Below are positions 1 to 11,122 of a DNA stretch of 64,000 nt, one piece after another (the first letter of the stretch is position 1; each line of letters starts with the position of its first letter). Origin of the DNA: Neopestalotiopsis rosae (taxonomy: Eukaryota; Ascomycota; Sordariomycetes; Amphisphaeriales; Sporocadaceae). The stretch is taken from NCBI GenBank assembly GCA_023078685.1, contig JALGAS010000006.1:2790001-2854000 (forward strand), in the 5' to 3' direction. The position numbers and the translations under genes were made by a program. The notes beneath the pieces were generated by a model that had not been told where the DNA came from, did no database searches, and saw nothing but the letters and a program-made list of their open reading frames with translations.

Positions 1-581
1 GAATTTTCAATCCAGTCAAACAAGCCTTTGACTACGACAAGAAAGGTGAATACGTCAAAATGTGGGTTCCCGAACTTCGGGAGCTTGACAGATTGGAGAA
101 TGTTTTTCAAGCCTGTACGACGCCAAAGGAAGAATGGGATCAATGTGGTCTCAAAGGGCTGGAAATGGTCGAGCACCCGGTCAAGAAGATCGATTTCTCT
201 GTGGATGGGAAACCAAATAAACATTCGAAACGACCATTTGATCGAAGGCGTAAGGACGGCCGGATTCGCAGTAATGCCAACATGGCCCAGTCACAACCTA
301 CCAATGACGCCGATACCGAGGACGCTTTGAATGGCCACACCAATGATCAATCCCAATATTCGCATTACGATCTTCCCCAACGCCCTCGCGGTGATTACAG
401 AGGTAATCGCGGTGATGCTCGTGGTGGACGCCGCGGGTATCGGGGGGCCTACCGTGGCCGAGGGTATGGAAGTCCCAGAGGTGGCTATAGAGGAAATGGC
501 CGGGGACAATTTCAAGGTTATGGGTATGCTCCCATGGTCAACCAATGGGCAGTACCGCCAGCTCAACAGCCCGGATCCTAG
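1..581 (+). CDS. CRY-DASH cryptochrome, C-terminal part (partial at the 5' end)
   Basis: This is the 3' end of a cryptochrome/photolyase-family gene that begins outside the window; codons run from position 3. The first residues (IFNPVKQAFDYDKKGEYV, then WVPELREL and HPVKKIDF) match the end of the FAD-binding photolyase domain of DASH-type cryptochromes. A basic linker follows, then an RGG/RGY-rich tail of about 45 residues (PRGDYRGNRG, RGGRRGYRG, SPRGGYRG). Fungal CRY-DASH proteins are known to carry such tails, which are thought to bind RNA. The family binds FAD and MTHF and acts in blue-light sensing and repair of single-stranded DNA. The frame stops at TAG 579-581 but continues in an open, compositionally similar way after it (see findings). 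The gene lies directly upstream of the carotenoid genes on the same strand. The family call is firm; the functional stop is less certain. Confidence 0.85.
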   Translation, partial: IFNPVKQAFDYDKKGEYVKMWVPELRELDRLENVFQACTTPKEEWDQCGLKGLEMVEHPVKKIDFSVDGKPNKHSKRPFDRRRKDGRIRSNANMAQSQPTNDADTEDALNGHTNDQSQYSHYDLPQRPRGDYRGNRGDARGGRRGYRGAYRGRGYGSPRGGYRGNGRGQFQGYGYAPMVNQWAVPPAQQPGS

Positions 582-636
582 GAAGATGAACGATGGACAG
601 TACCGCCAGCTCAAACACCCAGATCCTAGGGAGATC
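547..636 (+). repeat. 48-bp tandem duplication spanning the CRY-DASH stop codon
   Basis: Two near-identical copies lie 48 bp (16 codons) apart, about 547-588 and 595-636. Each encodes WxVPPAQxPxS followed by TAG, at 579-581 and 627-629. The duplication keeps the cryptochrome reading frame. One original nonsense change followed by duplication would explain both stops. Confidence 0.8.
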
Positions 637-2422
637 AAGCGTACCGCCGAGGGCTTTCAGAATCTCGCAGTGCCCCAAGTCTACCCTACGTCGATCCAGC
701 TGTACAGTCGTATCGTGGTCAGAATCACGGTCAAAGGGTTCCCGGGAATGCTGCCGTGAGAATTACTTCCACATCCTCGGTCTCGTCTTGTTCGTGTAGC
801 GTCTGCAGGCCCAGCGGGGTATCTTGAATTGGTGTTCTGAACGCCTTTTTGCACCACAGCATTCTCGTTGCAACCTCTTCGCAGTCTTCAAAGCTCACAA
901 CGTTATTGTCGACTGCCTGCTGCGTGTTCCCCTGCGTATCTTGCTCTGTTCGTGGTGAAATGGAAATTCACCTGTGGGAACTTCGATGTACAAATATCCG
1001 TTCCTTGGATGGCAGATCGATCAACTCGGAACCCTAAGCCTCTCGACGAGGGACGTCGGATTCCTGCTCCACAGGCAAATGTCCATACATTTGCAAGCAA
1101 TGCAACTTCAACAAGTAGATCGTTCAATCGAGATCTTGTGCTTCTCAACGGACAGCAACGGAGGTACCGCTTGTGATGATATTCCCTGGCACGTATCGTG
1201 GTTGTAATTGTTCGGCAACGGTTTGCTCGATAACGTGTACAATATCGTTCCACCAGCGTTGCTTCAATTCACCTTTCAAGCGTCTATTTTCGTCTTACAT
1301 AGCCATTTATACAGTGTATATTTAGTAGCTCGTATCTTTTCGTGATCAACCGGAACATGGTTTTATGCTCAATGATCCATTACGTTATGTGAGATGAATC
1401 ATGCTTCTAAAGCATTCCCTATTCCAATCAGTCTTGCCAAAGATTCATACCCAAGGAGCGTCTACAAAACGGTGAATCTTTATTTAAAATTCAGGTGGTG
1501 GTAATTCGTGAAAATGAGCCCGTGCAGACGACAGCTATCAATGCATGGCAATCTTTCAGCCCTCTTCACAATCCCATACCAAGTGCATATGAGGTACAAT
1601 AGGATTTAGCCAAGTCATTGCGAGGGTCATACATAGATGATATGTGGGTAAGGTGTGAACAGAAAATAGATTTGAAGCCTGTTCCTGATCGGGTAGTGGT
1701 TTTAGCGGGTGATCATGCCGGTACGTACCGATGCACGGCACTAATACACCTAGGTAGGTGGTAATTATTACCAGCCTCTAATAATACATTGTCGCTACTC
1801 AAAGTCTATGATCTCATCATTTTCGCAGTACTCGCTGTTTTCTGAGACCCCGTCAACCTTGTCGACGCGCTAGGACGGATGTTTTGACCAGAATTCATGA
1901 TTAGTCATGGCATTTTTCAGAAAGTCTAACCTAGCTGCTTGTTCAAACTGCGAATGCGACACGGGGTTTGTTTGTTTGGGTGTCAGTCATGCTGATTCTC
2001 GTTATTGAACTGAGGCGGTCCAATTGTTGATTCCTGCCTGGCCCTCGGGCTCCGACCTGACCATTCCCCTTCCACGCTGACGGATCTGCTCACTACCCAA
2101 GACCCAACAACAGACCCAGACCAAGGCGAACCGGACCCAGATCCCATCAGATCCAATCCTACAGGCTACGGACCTCGGGGTTTTTGATTACGTGCTACGA
2201 CGGATCTTCCCATCCACTCTCCCCTGCTTTGCTGCTGCTATAATATAACCATATTCCGGCATAGCATAAGTTTTGATCGTCTTTCTCCCGGCGTCACGCG
2301 GCTTGAGCTCGTCTTGCATTGGATTTTCTTCCCCCCCCTCCCATTAGAGTTCACATCGCATCTGTTGGGGTCGGCCCCTGACCAGTCCAAAAGGAGAGGA
2401 AAAAGGAAAAAAGTAAAGAACA
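582..2422. other. Intergenic region between the cryptochrome and carRA
   Basis: About 1.8 kb. Positions 582-827 continue the cryptochrome frame beyond two TAG codons. I see no other protein-like frame; the short open frames here show no domain signal and no splicing partners. The last 350 bases form the carRA upstream region, with several GATC sites and a TATA-like element (TATAATATAA near 2240). Confidence 0.6.
2083..2278 (+). promoter_or_regulatory. GATC-rich upstream region of carRA, possible light-response elements
   Basis: Five GATC tetramers occur within 200 bp, at 2083, 2140, 2150, 2203 and 2275, and a TATA-like stretch lies near 2240. The pair at 2140 and 2150 is 10 bp apart. GATC-containing pairs are the known core of White Collar light-response elements in Neurospora, and fungal carotenoid genes are commonly light-induced. 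That this region binds such a factor is inference from spacing and neighbouring gene identity only. Confidence 0.3.
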
Positions 2423-4357
2423 ATGGCATACGACTATGCATTGGTGTCAGTACAACCCACCACCCTGTGTCGCGCAAGAAAATTCACATGAAAAAAAAAA
2501 AAGCTGACAATCTTGGTATAGGCATGCTAAATATACGATCCCATTGGCTGGTCTTCTAACCTTTGTTCTAAAGCCCCTTCTCACGAGGCTGGACTTGTAC
2601 AAGACCTTGGCCTTGATCATCATTGCCTTTACTGCAACGTTGCCCTGGGACTCGTACCTTATACATCATGGAGTTTGGACCTATCCGCCGGATGCAATCG
2701 TCGGCTTGCGGCTCTTTGCCGTACCGGCCGAGGAACTATTCTTCTTCGTGATACAAACGTATATCACCTCCATGATCTACATTCTGTTCAACAAGCCGAT
2801 CTTACATGGGCAATATCTTACCAACGAGCATGATGTTTCCCCCGTAGTCAGGACGATACGCTTAGCCGGACAGGCTTTCCTCGCTGGATGCACCGCCATT
2901 GGAGCCTTCTTGGTTGCAAAGGGTGGTGAGGGCACTTATCTGGGACTCATCCTCGTATGGGCTTGTCCATTCGCATTGCTCACGTGGACTTTCTCTGGCT
3001 ACTTCCTGATCAAGCTGCCTTTGGTCTCAATTGCTACGCCAATCCTACTGCCAACTGTGTATCTGTGGGTAGTGGACGAGCTGGCATTGGGCAGAGGAAC
3101 ATGGTCGATAGAATCTGGCACGAAACTCGGGTGGTGCTTGTTTGGAAGCCTGGAGCTGGAGGAGGCCGTCTTCTTCCTTGTCACCAATTCACTAATCGTA
3201 TTCGGCCTGGTGGCGTTCGACCGCGGCATGGCTGTGCTCAACATGTTTCCGGATCTCTTCCCCAAGGTTCCGACTACGCCTTCGCCAATGTTGCTGCTCA
3301 AGGGTGTACTCGCAGATCGATCCAAGTACGACATGGACCGGGTGCGTGGCTTGAGGGAGGCTGTAGTGACGCTTAGGCGCAAGAGCCGTAGCTTCTACTT
3401 GGCCAGCTCTGTTTTCCCAGGCCGCGTGCGTATCGACTTGGTCTTACTGTATGTCCATTTTTCGCCCTCCAAGTTTCTTTCCCCTGTTAACAACTCTACA
3501 GGTACTCATTCTGTCGAGTGGCAGATGATCTCGTCGATGATGCCAAGACGGAAGCTGAAGCACTGGACTGGATCGAAAAGCTCACGCGCTATTTGGACCT
3601 GGTATACGCATCCAAGACGCCAGTCTCGCCAGCAGAGGATCCTGCTGTTTTAAAATACATCAAGGACAACTTTGAAGAATCAGATCAGTCCGCCTTGAGA
3701 CTTTTGCCCGCCAAACTACTACCCAGTGAGCCTTTGTATGAGCTGCTTGAAGGCTTCAAGATGGATCTCACGTTTGCCCACACTGGAGGAAACGGCGAGC
3801 CCCATCTGCCAGAGAACTTCCCCATCAAGGACGAGCAGGACTTGGAACTGTACGCTGCTCGGGTGGCTAGTACCGTTGGAGAGCTTTGCCTCTGGTTGGC
3901 TTTTCACCACGGCGAGGCAAAGCTTTCAAAGGACAAGGAGGCAATCCTGGTATTGGCTGCCAAGACCATGGGCCACGCACTTCAATATGTCAACATTGCA
4001 CGAGACATTGCCGTAGACGCAGAGATGGAGCGCGTGTACCTTCCAACGAACTGGCTCAAGGAAGAAGGTGTTACCCCCAGGGACATCATCAAGGCGCCCC
4101 GCCAGGCTGTCGTGGAGAAGCTGCGAGAGCGACTTCTTAGCCTTGCCTTTAAGGAGTATGCACGATCTAGGAAGAATATGGAAATGCTCCCCAGCGATAT
4201 CCGCGGCCCACTCATTGTAGCCGTCGAGTCCTACATGGAGATTGGGCGCGTGCTGAGGGAGAAGAAGGCGGTGCGATCTACGAAGAATGCAAAAAGGGCC
4301 ACGGTCCCCCGATCGAGAAGGATGTGGGTTGCGTGGAAAAACCTGGCAACTCAATGA
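2423..4357 (+). CDS. carRA: Bifunctional lycopene cyclase / phytoene synthase
   Basis: Three exons: 2423-2445, 2522-3448 and 3502-4357, giving 601 residues. The N-terminal half (about residues 1-240) is the membrane lycopene cyclase domain, with several hydrophobic segments and the paired glutamates in PAEELFFF and LELEEAVFF. The C-terminal half is a class I prenyl-transferring synthase with the two Asp-rich metal-binding motifs, DDLVDD (about residue 325) and DIAVD (about 485). The enzyme condenses two geranylgeranyl diphosphates to phytoene and later cyclises lycopene ends, at ER-type membranes. The start MAYDYALV is chosen because it matches the family N-terminus and splices in frame through a 76-nt intron (GTCAGT donor, CTGAC branch, TATAG acceptor). 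This is the Neurospora al-2 / Fusarium carRA family. carB follows on the same strand 1.15 kb downstream. Confidence 0.95.
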
Positions 4358-5510
4358 AAATTGGGTGGCCATCGATCTGGCAGACTTGCCAAGACGTTGC
4401 GATAATCATCACCATGCGTGACATGCATTTGATTTTTTTTTTCTTTAATTGAAGAACTCTCCGATCTGTTCAAATTGGAATCATGACACGATATGGCAGG
4501 ACCATAGTATAGAATTGCATAGACATATTTCTAGTATACTCTAATATGCTACCTAATATCAAATCTTTATGATCTTCATGACTATAGCAACAAGATCGAC
4601 CAGCAAGATGCAGATCACTGAGGCGTATCCACCTGTGAAGAAAAAAGTGGTACCATTAGCTTTGACGGTGGTCAGAGTTCCAAGTCAAAAGCACAAACTC
4701 AAGACAAGGCACGATTTCAATTGAGTGCCCAAGTCAATACGCTTGTTCGATCGTTCCATATTTTGATTACAGCTTGATTTGATAAGAAATGCGTTCTTTT
4801 TTCTCTTTTCTTTTCTTCCCGTTGTTTTATCTCCTTGGCGGGTCAATGCGCCTCAAGCCTCGCAGCTCAACGCTTGTAACTGTGGAATGATGATTCATGA
4901 TCCTTTCGGACTCGGACAACTGCAAAGTGCGAATTGATCCATTAGGGGACCCATCTCGGTCGCGATGCAAACAAAGAACATCCTTGGCAACAACTAAAGG
5001 ACACAAGCCAGTAATCTGTATGATGAATCAGGACTTGTAAGCGGACAGATAGTACTGACCGTCTTATTATTTTTCCTCGTTTGGACCTTGACTCTTTACA
5101 GGAACGTTCTCAAGGTCCACCTACTAGGGAATGTTCTCATATATATTATACCTCGAACTAGACTAAATAGGCAATTCCATCAAGACACTAGACCTAGTCG
5201 CTGGGCCCACCACCGAGAACAAGAGACCTCTTGTACACTATTGAAACATTCTCGCACGTGTAAGTCGAGTTTAAATCCCGATGGCTAGGTTTTCTTCGGC
5301 GATTTGTGTAGAGTTTCTCCTACCAAAGAACAACAGGCATATATTCCCATGTGCTGTGACGAAGAAATCTGATTGCTTATTCTTGCTGCTCACCAATACA
5401 CAATAGACTTTGGCAACGGTTGTAACAACGGGATATCCAGACGGCATTCAATCACATTGTGGTCGTTCTTGTTCTCCTTGGTTCACTGCTCGAGGAACAC
5501 TTGGTAAATA
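4358..5510. other. Intergenic region between carRA and carB
   Basis: About 1.15 kb on the upstream side of carB. It contains a pyrimidine-rich run near 4430-4450 and another near 4795-4825, but no credible coding frame. No tRNA-like structure was seen. It presumably holds the carRA 3' UTR and the carB promoter. Confidence 0.6.
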
Positions 5511-7314
5511 ATGGAAAAGTTGAGGCAAAAGAAGGCCGTTGTCGTTGGTAAGTTCAACTCCTAAAAAGACTGTCTCTCATGAAACATCTTTTCCCTGACA
5601 TGAGAGCCCTATAGGCGCTGGCGCTGGCGGCATTGCAACGGCAGCTCGTCTGGCCAAGGCGGGCTTTGATGTGACGGTGCTGGAGAAGAACTCGTTTACG
5701 GGTGGGCGGTGCTCGCTCATCCACCACGAAGGATACCGCTTCGACCAGGGCCCATCGCTGCTGCTGCTCCCCAAGCTGTTCCGGGAGACGTTTTACGACC
5801 TGGACACGTCGCTCGAGGCCGAGGGCGTCGAGCTGCTGCGGTGCCCGACCAACTACAACGTCTGGTTCGCCGACGGCGAGTCCTTTGAGCTCTCGACGGA
5901 CCTGGCGCGCATGAAGCACCAGATCGAGCGGTGGGAGGGCAAAGGCGGCTTCGAGCGCTACCTCGCCTGGCTCGGCGAGGCGCACCGCCACTACGAGCTC
6001 AGCGTCAGCGACGTACTGCACAAGAACTTCACCTCCTGGTGGGACCTCGCCAACCCGTGGTTCGTCCACGTCGGCCTCAAGCTGCACCCCTTGCACAGCA
6101 TCTGGAACCGCACCTGCCGCTACTTTTGGACCGACCGCCTGCGGAGGGTCTTTACCTTTGCCACCATGTACATGGGCATGAGCCCCTTTGACGCGCCCGC
6201 CACCTACTCCTTGCTGCAGTACACGGAGCTGGCCGAGGGCATCTGGTATCCCAAGGGCGGCTTCCACGCCGTGCTGCAGGCCCTGGTCAACGTGAGCGAG
6301 AGGTTCGGCGTAAAGTACCGGCTCAACACGCCGGTCAAGCAGGTCCTGACCGGGCCCGACGGCAAGACGGCGACGGGCCTGCTGCTCGAGTCGGGCGAGC
6401 GGGTCGACGCCGACACTGTCGTGGTCAACGCCGACCTCGTGTACGCCTACAGCAACCTGTTCCCGCAGACGAGCGGCAACGCCAGGCACAGCGAGTCGCT
6501 GCGCAAGCGCGACGGCTCGTGCAGCTCCATCTCCTTTTACTGGAGCCTGGACCGCAAGGTCCCCGAGCTGCAGACACACAACATCTTCCTGGCCGACGAG
6601 TACCGCGAGTCGTTCGACGCCATCTTTGACCGGCAGGAGCTGCCGCGGGAGCCCAGCTTCTACATCAATGTGCCGAGCCGCATGGACGCCGACGCCGCCC
6701 CGGCGGGCTGCGACGCCGTCATCGCCCTGGTCCCCGTCGGCCACCTGTACCAGAGCAAGGGCTTCCCCAACTCGGAGGACGCCGGCATCCCGCGCGACCA
6801 CGACTGGCCGGCGCTCGTCGACCGCGCCCGGCACTCTGTCCTCTCGACCATTGCGGCGCGGACCGGCGCCCCGCCGCTCAGCGACTTTATCCAGCACGAG
6901 ATCGTAAACGACCCCTTCACCTGGGAGTCCAAGTTCAACCTCGACAAGGGCTCCATCCTGGGCCTGAGCCACAGCTTCTTCAACGTCCTCAAGTTCCGCC
7001 CCAGCACGCGGGCCCAGGGCTTCGCCAACGCCTACTTTGTCGGCGCCAGCACCCACCCGGGCACGGGCGTGCCCATCGTCCTGGCGGGCGCCAAGATCAC
7101 GGCCGAGCAGATCCTGGGCGACCTCGGTATCGCCCGCCCCTGGACCACGCACCCGGCGCAGCTCGAGGACCTGGGCGTGCCGCAGACGGCGTCGACGAGC
7201 CGGCTCGACCGGCGGAGCCCCCACTGGATCTCTACCGAAGCCGCCGTGGCGCTGACTGCCTTCTTCTCGATTTGGCTTGCCCTGTTGGCTTATTTTTGGC
7301 GGCCCATGTTTTGA
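5511..7314 (+). CDS. carB: Phytoene desaturase (CrtI type)
   Basis: Two exons, 5511-5547 and 5615-7314, encoding 578 residues. The 67-nt intron falls inside the codon of the first glycine of the FAD-binding motif GAGAGG (about residues 13-18), a conserved place for an intron in fungal orthologues. Downstream motifs are RCSLIHHEGYRFDQGPS and the carotenoid-desaturase signature near the end (YFVGASTHPGTGVPIVLAGA). A C-terminal hydrophobic segment (about residues 550-570) would anchor the enzyme in the membrane. It introduces four or five double bonds into phytoene, giving lycopene or 3,4-didehydrolycopene, and works with carRA just upstream. Length is normal for the family. Exon 2 is clearly more GC-rich than its flanks, with strong C/G third-position preference. 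Confidence 0.96.
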
Positions 7315-7864
7315 TTTTAAAATTTAAAAGAATCTCTTCTCTTGTCATCATAGCGAGTTTTTGGGCTTTTTAGACGGGATATTGGGATGCTGGGATATTG
7401 AGATATCATAATGAAATTTAATCCTCACACTGCTTAATCATTGATGCAGTTGTGACACGGAACTGACTGCTAGTGAATTTGAAATTTTGTGGAATTCATA
7501 CGTTCAAGTCAACTATACTATTGGTTGCATATCCTTCTAGAGTGTATTCTCATGTGAATGTATTGAAACTTGAAGACAATATATCGCCAATGCCATACAA
7601 TAAGGCTTGCTTCTTCGATAATAAATAAATATATCATGGTAAAAAATACAGGATGAAGTTGCTTAATTCACTCACAAGAAAAACTTCGATCCTGACAGAC
7701 ATCAAGGTTCAGCACGATCTTGGCTCATCGTTTCCAGTAGTTCAGCGCGCTAAGCCCATCCAAATCGATTCCTCTACTTATATGGTTGACAAGCTTTTTA
7801 CAGCTTTGCTCTCAAACTTTACTCACCTAAGCATTTTCGGGACTTACATTTATCGACACAGGCA
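7315..7864. other. Intergenic region between carB and the monooxygenase
   Basis: About 550 bp, AT-rich, with several AATAAA-like signals (for example near 7622) suited to carB polyadenylation. An 81-codon frame at 7653-7898 overlaps the next gene's start and shows no family likeness. Confidence 0.55.
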
Positions 7865-8998
7865 ATGGCAAGCAAATTGCCCCAAGTCACCATTATAGGT
7901 GCTGGGCTCAGTGGTCTTACGCTGGGACTCAGCTTGCAGAGCAGGGGAATTGCCTCAATACTATATGACCGAGCAACGTCTGCACCGCGCTACAACTATG
8001 GCATCACTCTCTATCCGTCGACCTATCGGCCTCTTTTGAGCCTTCTCGACATGGACGAGAGCTCTTTTCGGAAAACGCTCGCCGTCAATGCACACGAGGG
8101 CGGAACGGGGAGCCTTTCCAGCAGCGACGGCTTCCGGTGCCATCGTGGCCGGCTCGAGGCTCTTCTCGGCCGTTCTCTTTCTATAGAATGGGACAAGAGG
8201 CTGAAGGAAATCAATGTGTCTTCTGACTCACGAGAAGTGACCGCCACATTTGAAGACGGCCACCAACACATGACGACATGCCTGGTCGGCTGCGACGGGC
8301 CTCATTCAACAACCCGCCAGAGCCTAGCCGCGAGCACCATGGAGCCAGAAGTGCTACCGTATGTCGTGTTCAACGGCAGACGACGAATGTCGCCTGAGGA
8401 ATACGCCCAAGGCATTCGCCAATACATGAAGGACGGCGTCGTCCAGCTGCAGACACGCGCAGGCAGCGTGTATCTCGAGGTATCAGTAAACGACGTGAGC
8501 GAGTCCCGCGTCGAGCTGAGCTACGTCTACTCCCGCCCGGCTCAGAATGATGACGGCGGTCGCGATCCCCTCCATCACCCAGGACGGGCCACGTCGGGCG
8601 CGACTGAGATACCCGAGGCGTTTTACGACGAGCTCAAGAGTCTCTCACCGAGCCTCGCCGCGCCCTTTGGCGATGTGTTTGACGCGGATAGGGTCAGGGC
8701 GGACAGGACTCTCCACTGGCTCATGCGCTGTGTGACTCCAACAGCAGAGCCCAAGGTCGCCCAGCAACTGTCGGGACACGGAGTGCTCTTGATTGGCGAC
8801 GCCGCGCATGCCACGCCGATACTGGGCGGCGAGGGCGCGCAGCTCGCGATTCAGGACGGGCTGGGTTTGGCCGAGTACATATCTCACCATGGCGTTGACG
8901 ACCTGGGACGGTTTGCAGACTCGAGGTATGACTTGTGGAAGAAATCGGTGGAGGAGAGCAAGAGGAGGATAGCCGAGCTGCATGTAGTGGAGCCGTAG
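7865..8998 (+). CDS. FAD-dependent monooxygenase, single exon
   Basis: A 377-residue uninterrupted protein of the group A flavoprotein monooxygenase family (UbiH/PHBH-like fold). All three FAD/NAD(P)H signatures are present: GAGLSGL near residue 12, the DG motif CDGPHST near 142, and GDAAHATPILGGEGAQLA near 318 with the following helix. These enzymes hydroxylate or epoxidise aromatic, polyketide or isoprenoid substrates using NAD(P)H and O2. No signal peptide or membrane segment is obvious. It lies 550 bp downstream of carB on the same strand, so a carotenoid or apocarotenoid substrate is possible; family and position alone do not prove it. The start is the ATG at 7865, from which the Rossmann motif begins at the expected distance. 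Confidence 0.88.
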   Translation: MASKLPQVTIIGAGLSGLTLGLSLQSRGIASILYDRATSAPRYNYGITLYPSTYRPLLSLLDMDESSFRKTLAVNAHEGGTGSLSSSDGFRCHRGRLEALLGRSLSIEWDKRLKEINVSSDSREVTATFEDGHQHMTTCLVGCDGPHSTTRQSLAASTMEPEVLPYVVFNGRRRMSPEEYAQGIRQYMKDGVVQLQTRAGSVYLEVSVNDVSESRVELSYVYSRPAQNDDGGRDPLHHPGRATSGATEIPEAFYDELKSLSPSLAAPFGDVFDADRVRADRTLHWLMRCVTPTAEPKVAQQLSGHGVLLIGDAAHATPILGGEGAQLAIQDGLGLAEYISHHGVDDLGRFADSRYDLWKKSVEESKRRIAELHVVEP

Positions 8999-11122
8999 AA
9001 AGATTCCCGCGATATCGTTTAGTCGAGACACCTTTTGAAAAGTGCGGTCTTTCTCTCCATGTCGTCTGCATCTTTCCTCTTGAGGTGAATTGAGGCTCAG
9101 ATGACAATGATGACGGCCCAATCGGGTGCGCTTGACCCACCACAGAATGGCCAGTTCCGGTGCCCGATTGATCTAAGTCATATACCTATCGCTCCTAGTG
9201 CAGGTAAGTATGTAAGCCGTCGAGATCCCTCGGAGCCTCTATTCCTGTCTGCAGAGCCGCTGGAACCGCGAGACAACTGCACTTTGTGTGACAAACAACA
9301 AGAAAGAGGATTCATGTTGACTGGGCGGATTGTTGCCTTTTTCCCACCGAGATGTAAGATGGACAAGTCGAGACTACAGCACTTTTTGCCCTAACGTAGG
9401 TACAGCAGAGCAAAGCGGGGAGCTGGACATTCTCGGTCGGTCTTCTCATGCGTCGCTGCCCGTCGTTTTTTTACTCAGAGAATAGGCACACGTCTAGGTC
9501 ATTGGTATTCACTTTGGTAGAGGGTATCTTGAAACAACGGCGGAGCAACATTGAATGCATTCATACCCGTCGTCATGTAGTAATGGTTGGTCAGTAGTAA
9601 TGTACCAAATAGCCTGGCTCTCTGTGTATGAACAAGAGCCATGATGCATCTCGAGTCCCAACAATTTGACCACTCTGGGAGCACTTGAGTCTCTTGTGGG
9701 TTAGGTGTGATTTAGCCTACCTTGCAGCCAGGGCTACTATGAATTAGCGAGCAACGCACCATATCGGGAGCCATCTCACCTGCCCCATTCCAGTGAGAGC
9801 GGCCAGTCAGTCGGGTCACACAGCCCACTTAAAAAAATTCACGGGTTGTCAATGGTTACAAGACTTGCCAGCACAGGAAGAGTCACAGAGTCCGAGGTCA
9901 CGAATTCGGCATCTACAACCTGGAGCAAGGTGCGGAAACTACGGTATGGCGCGGTCCTAAGGGTATGCTTGTATGCATGAAGCCGTGCTCCGCAAGTGGT
10001 TAGCTATTCGGTATCATACGTGGTGTTGGTTGTTGGTTGGCTGTTGTTGTTGTTTTGCCTTTTTGACTCCACTGCGGTAGAACTAGTGTAGAGGCTTTGG
10101 AGGTCCCATCTCTGAGAGCACCGCCGCACCGACGGGGAAATGACGTTTTTTCATGGGGAAAAGAGAAAAAGGAAGCAAATCGCCGTGTCCCGCTTCATGG
10201 CAATCTGCCGTACTAGGGAATGAGCTTTGGCAGTAAAACAACGAGTTAGAAAGCACCGCAGTGCTAGCACCCCGCAATTCAATCGAGGCGAAGCAGCAGA
10301 AGGTACAGCAACGCTCGAAAGGCTCTGCAACACCAAAGCAGTGCAAGCAAGGGCAGCACGGGGAGAGCGATGGTCAACGGCCCGCCTTATTGGTTCCCGA
10401 CGCGGGACTCCATGTTGAGCCCCCTCGTGAGCCCATGTGAGCTGCTGCAGGCCAATACACAGCACCAGGGTCTACAGATGGCCTACAGAGGGTCTACAGA
10501 AGGAAAAGACTCAACAGGGTCCAGCGACTCCAGCCGCACGCGTATCATTTGTCCTCACTTGTCCTTCGTGACGCCCCAGCCCCTCTCAACTATGCACCTC
10601 TAGTGGGGACGTCGAGGTCTAAGCAAAAGAGAAGCAATGCCCGAAGATGGGTAAGTTTTTTGGATCTTGTCCTTCGGCTATTCTAGAAGTTCAGGAAAGA
10701 AAATACTTGTACGAAAAAGAATGCGGGTCATTCGTTCTCAAAGATTGTTGATACTTATATAGACCGACAGTTCTCGCACCCTCAATTCCTCCGAAGAAAG
10801 AAATCTGACCCCCAAAGAGGCCCAATCACTTTCCCTCGGCTTAAAAGAGTGGCTATTGTCGAGTGCACGGAACAGAGAACGCCACTTTCTAATAGCACTG
10901 ACTACTTACCTACCTACCATTCTCAGATCCAGCCCTAGGAGCGGGACGCGACGATCTACGTTTTGGAATCTCACAATACAAACAATCTACCCCGCAGTCC
11001 TCATCTCGAGTCTATTGAACAACAAAGCGGACTTGAACAAACTATATATACGCGCTGCCAAGGCCTCAATTGACTTTATACGAGCATTATCTTGAGACAG
11101 GCGGATATTATTGCGGACAAGA
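8999..11122. other. Intergenic region upstream of the annexin gene
   Basis: About 2.1 kb without a supported gene. Short frames on both strands lack domain signatures and usable splice partners. The last few hundred bases are probably promoter and 5' UTR of the annexin-like gene. Confidence 0.5.

Noticed and set aside
5554..7224. Very long minus-strand open frame opposite carB
   Set aside because: Created by the strong GC third-position bias of carB; its composition is low-complexity Val/Gly/Arg/Asp and it matches no domain.
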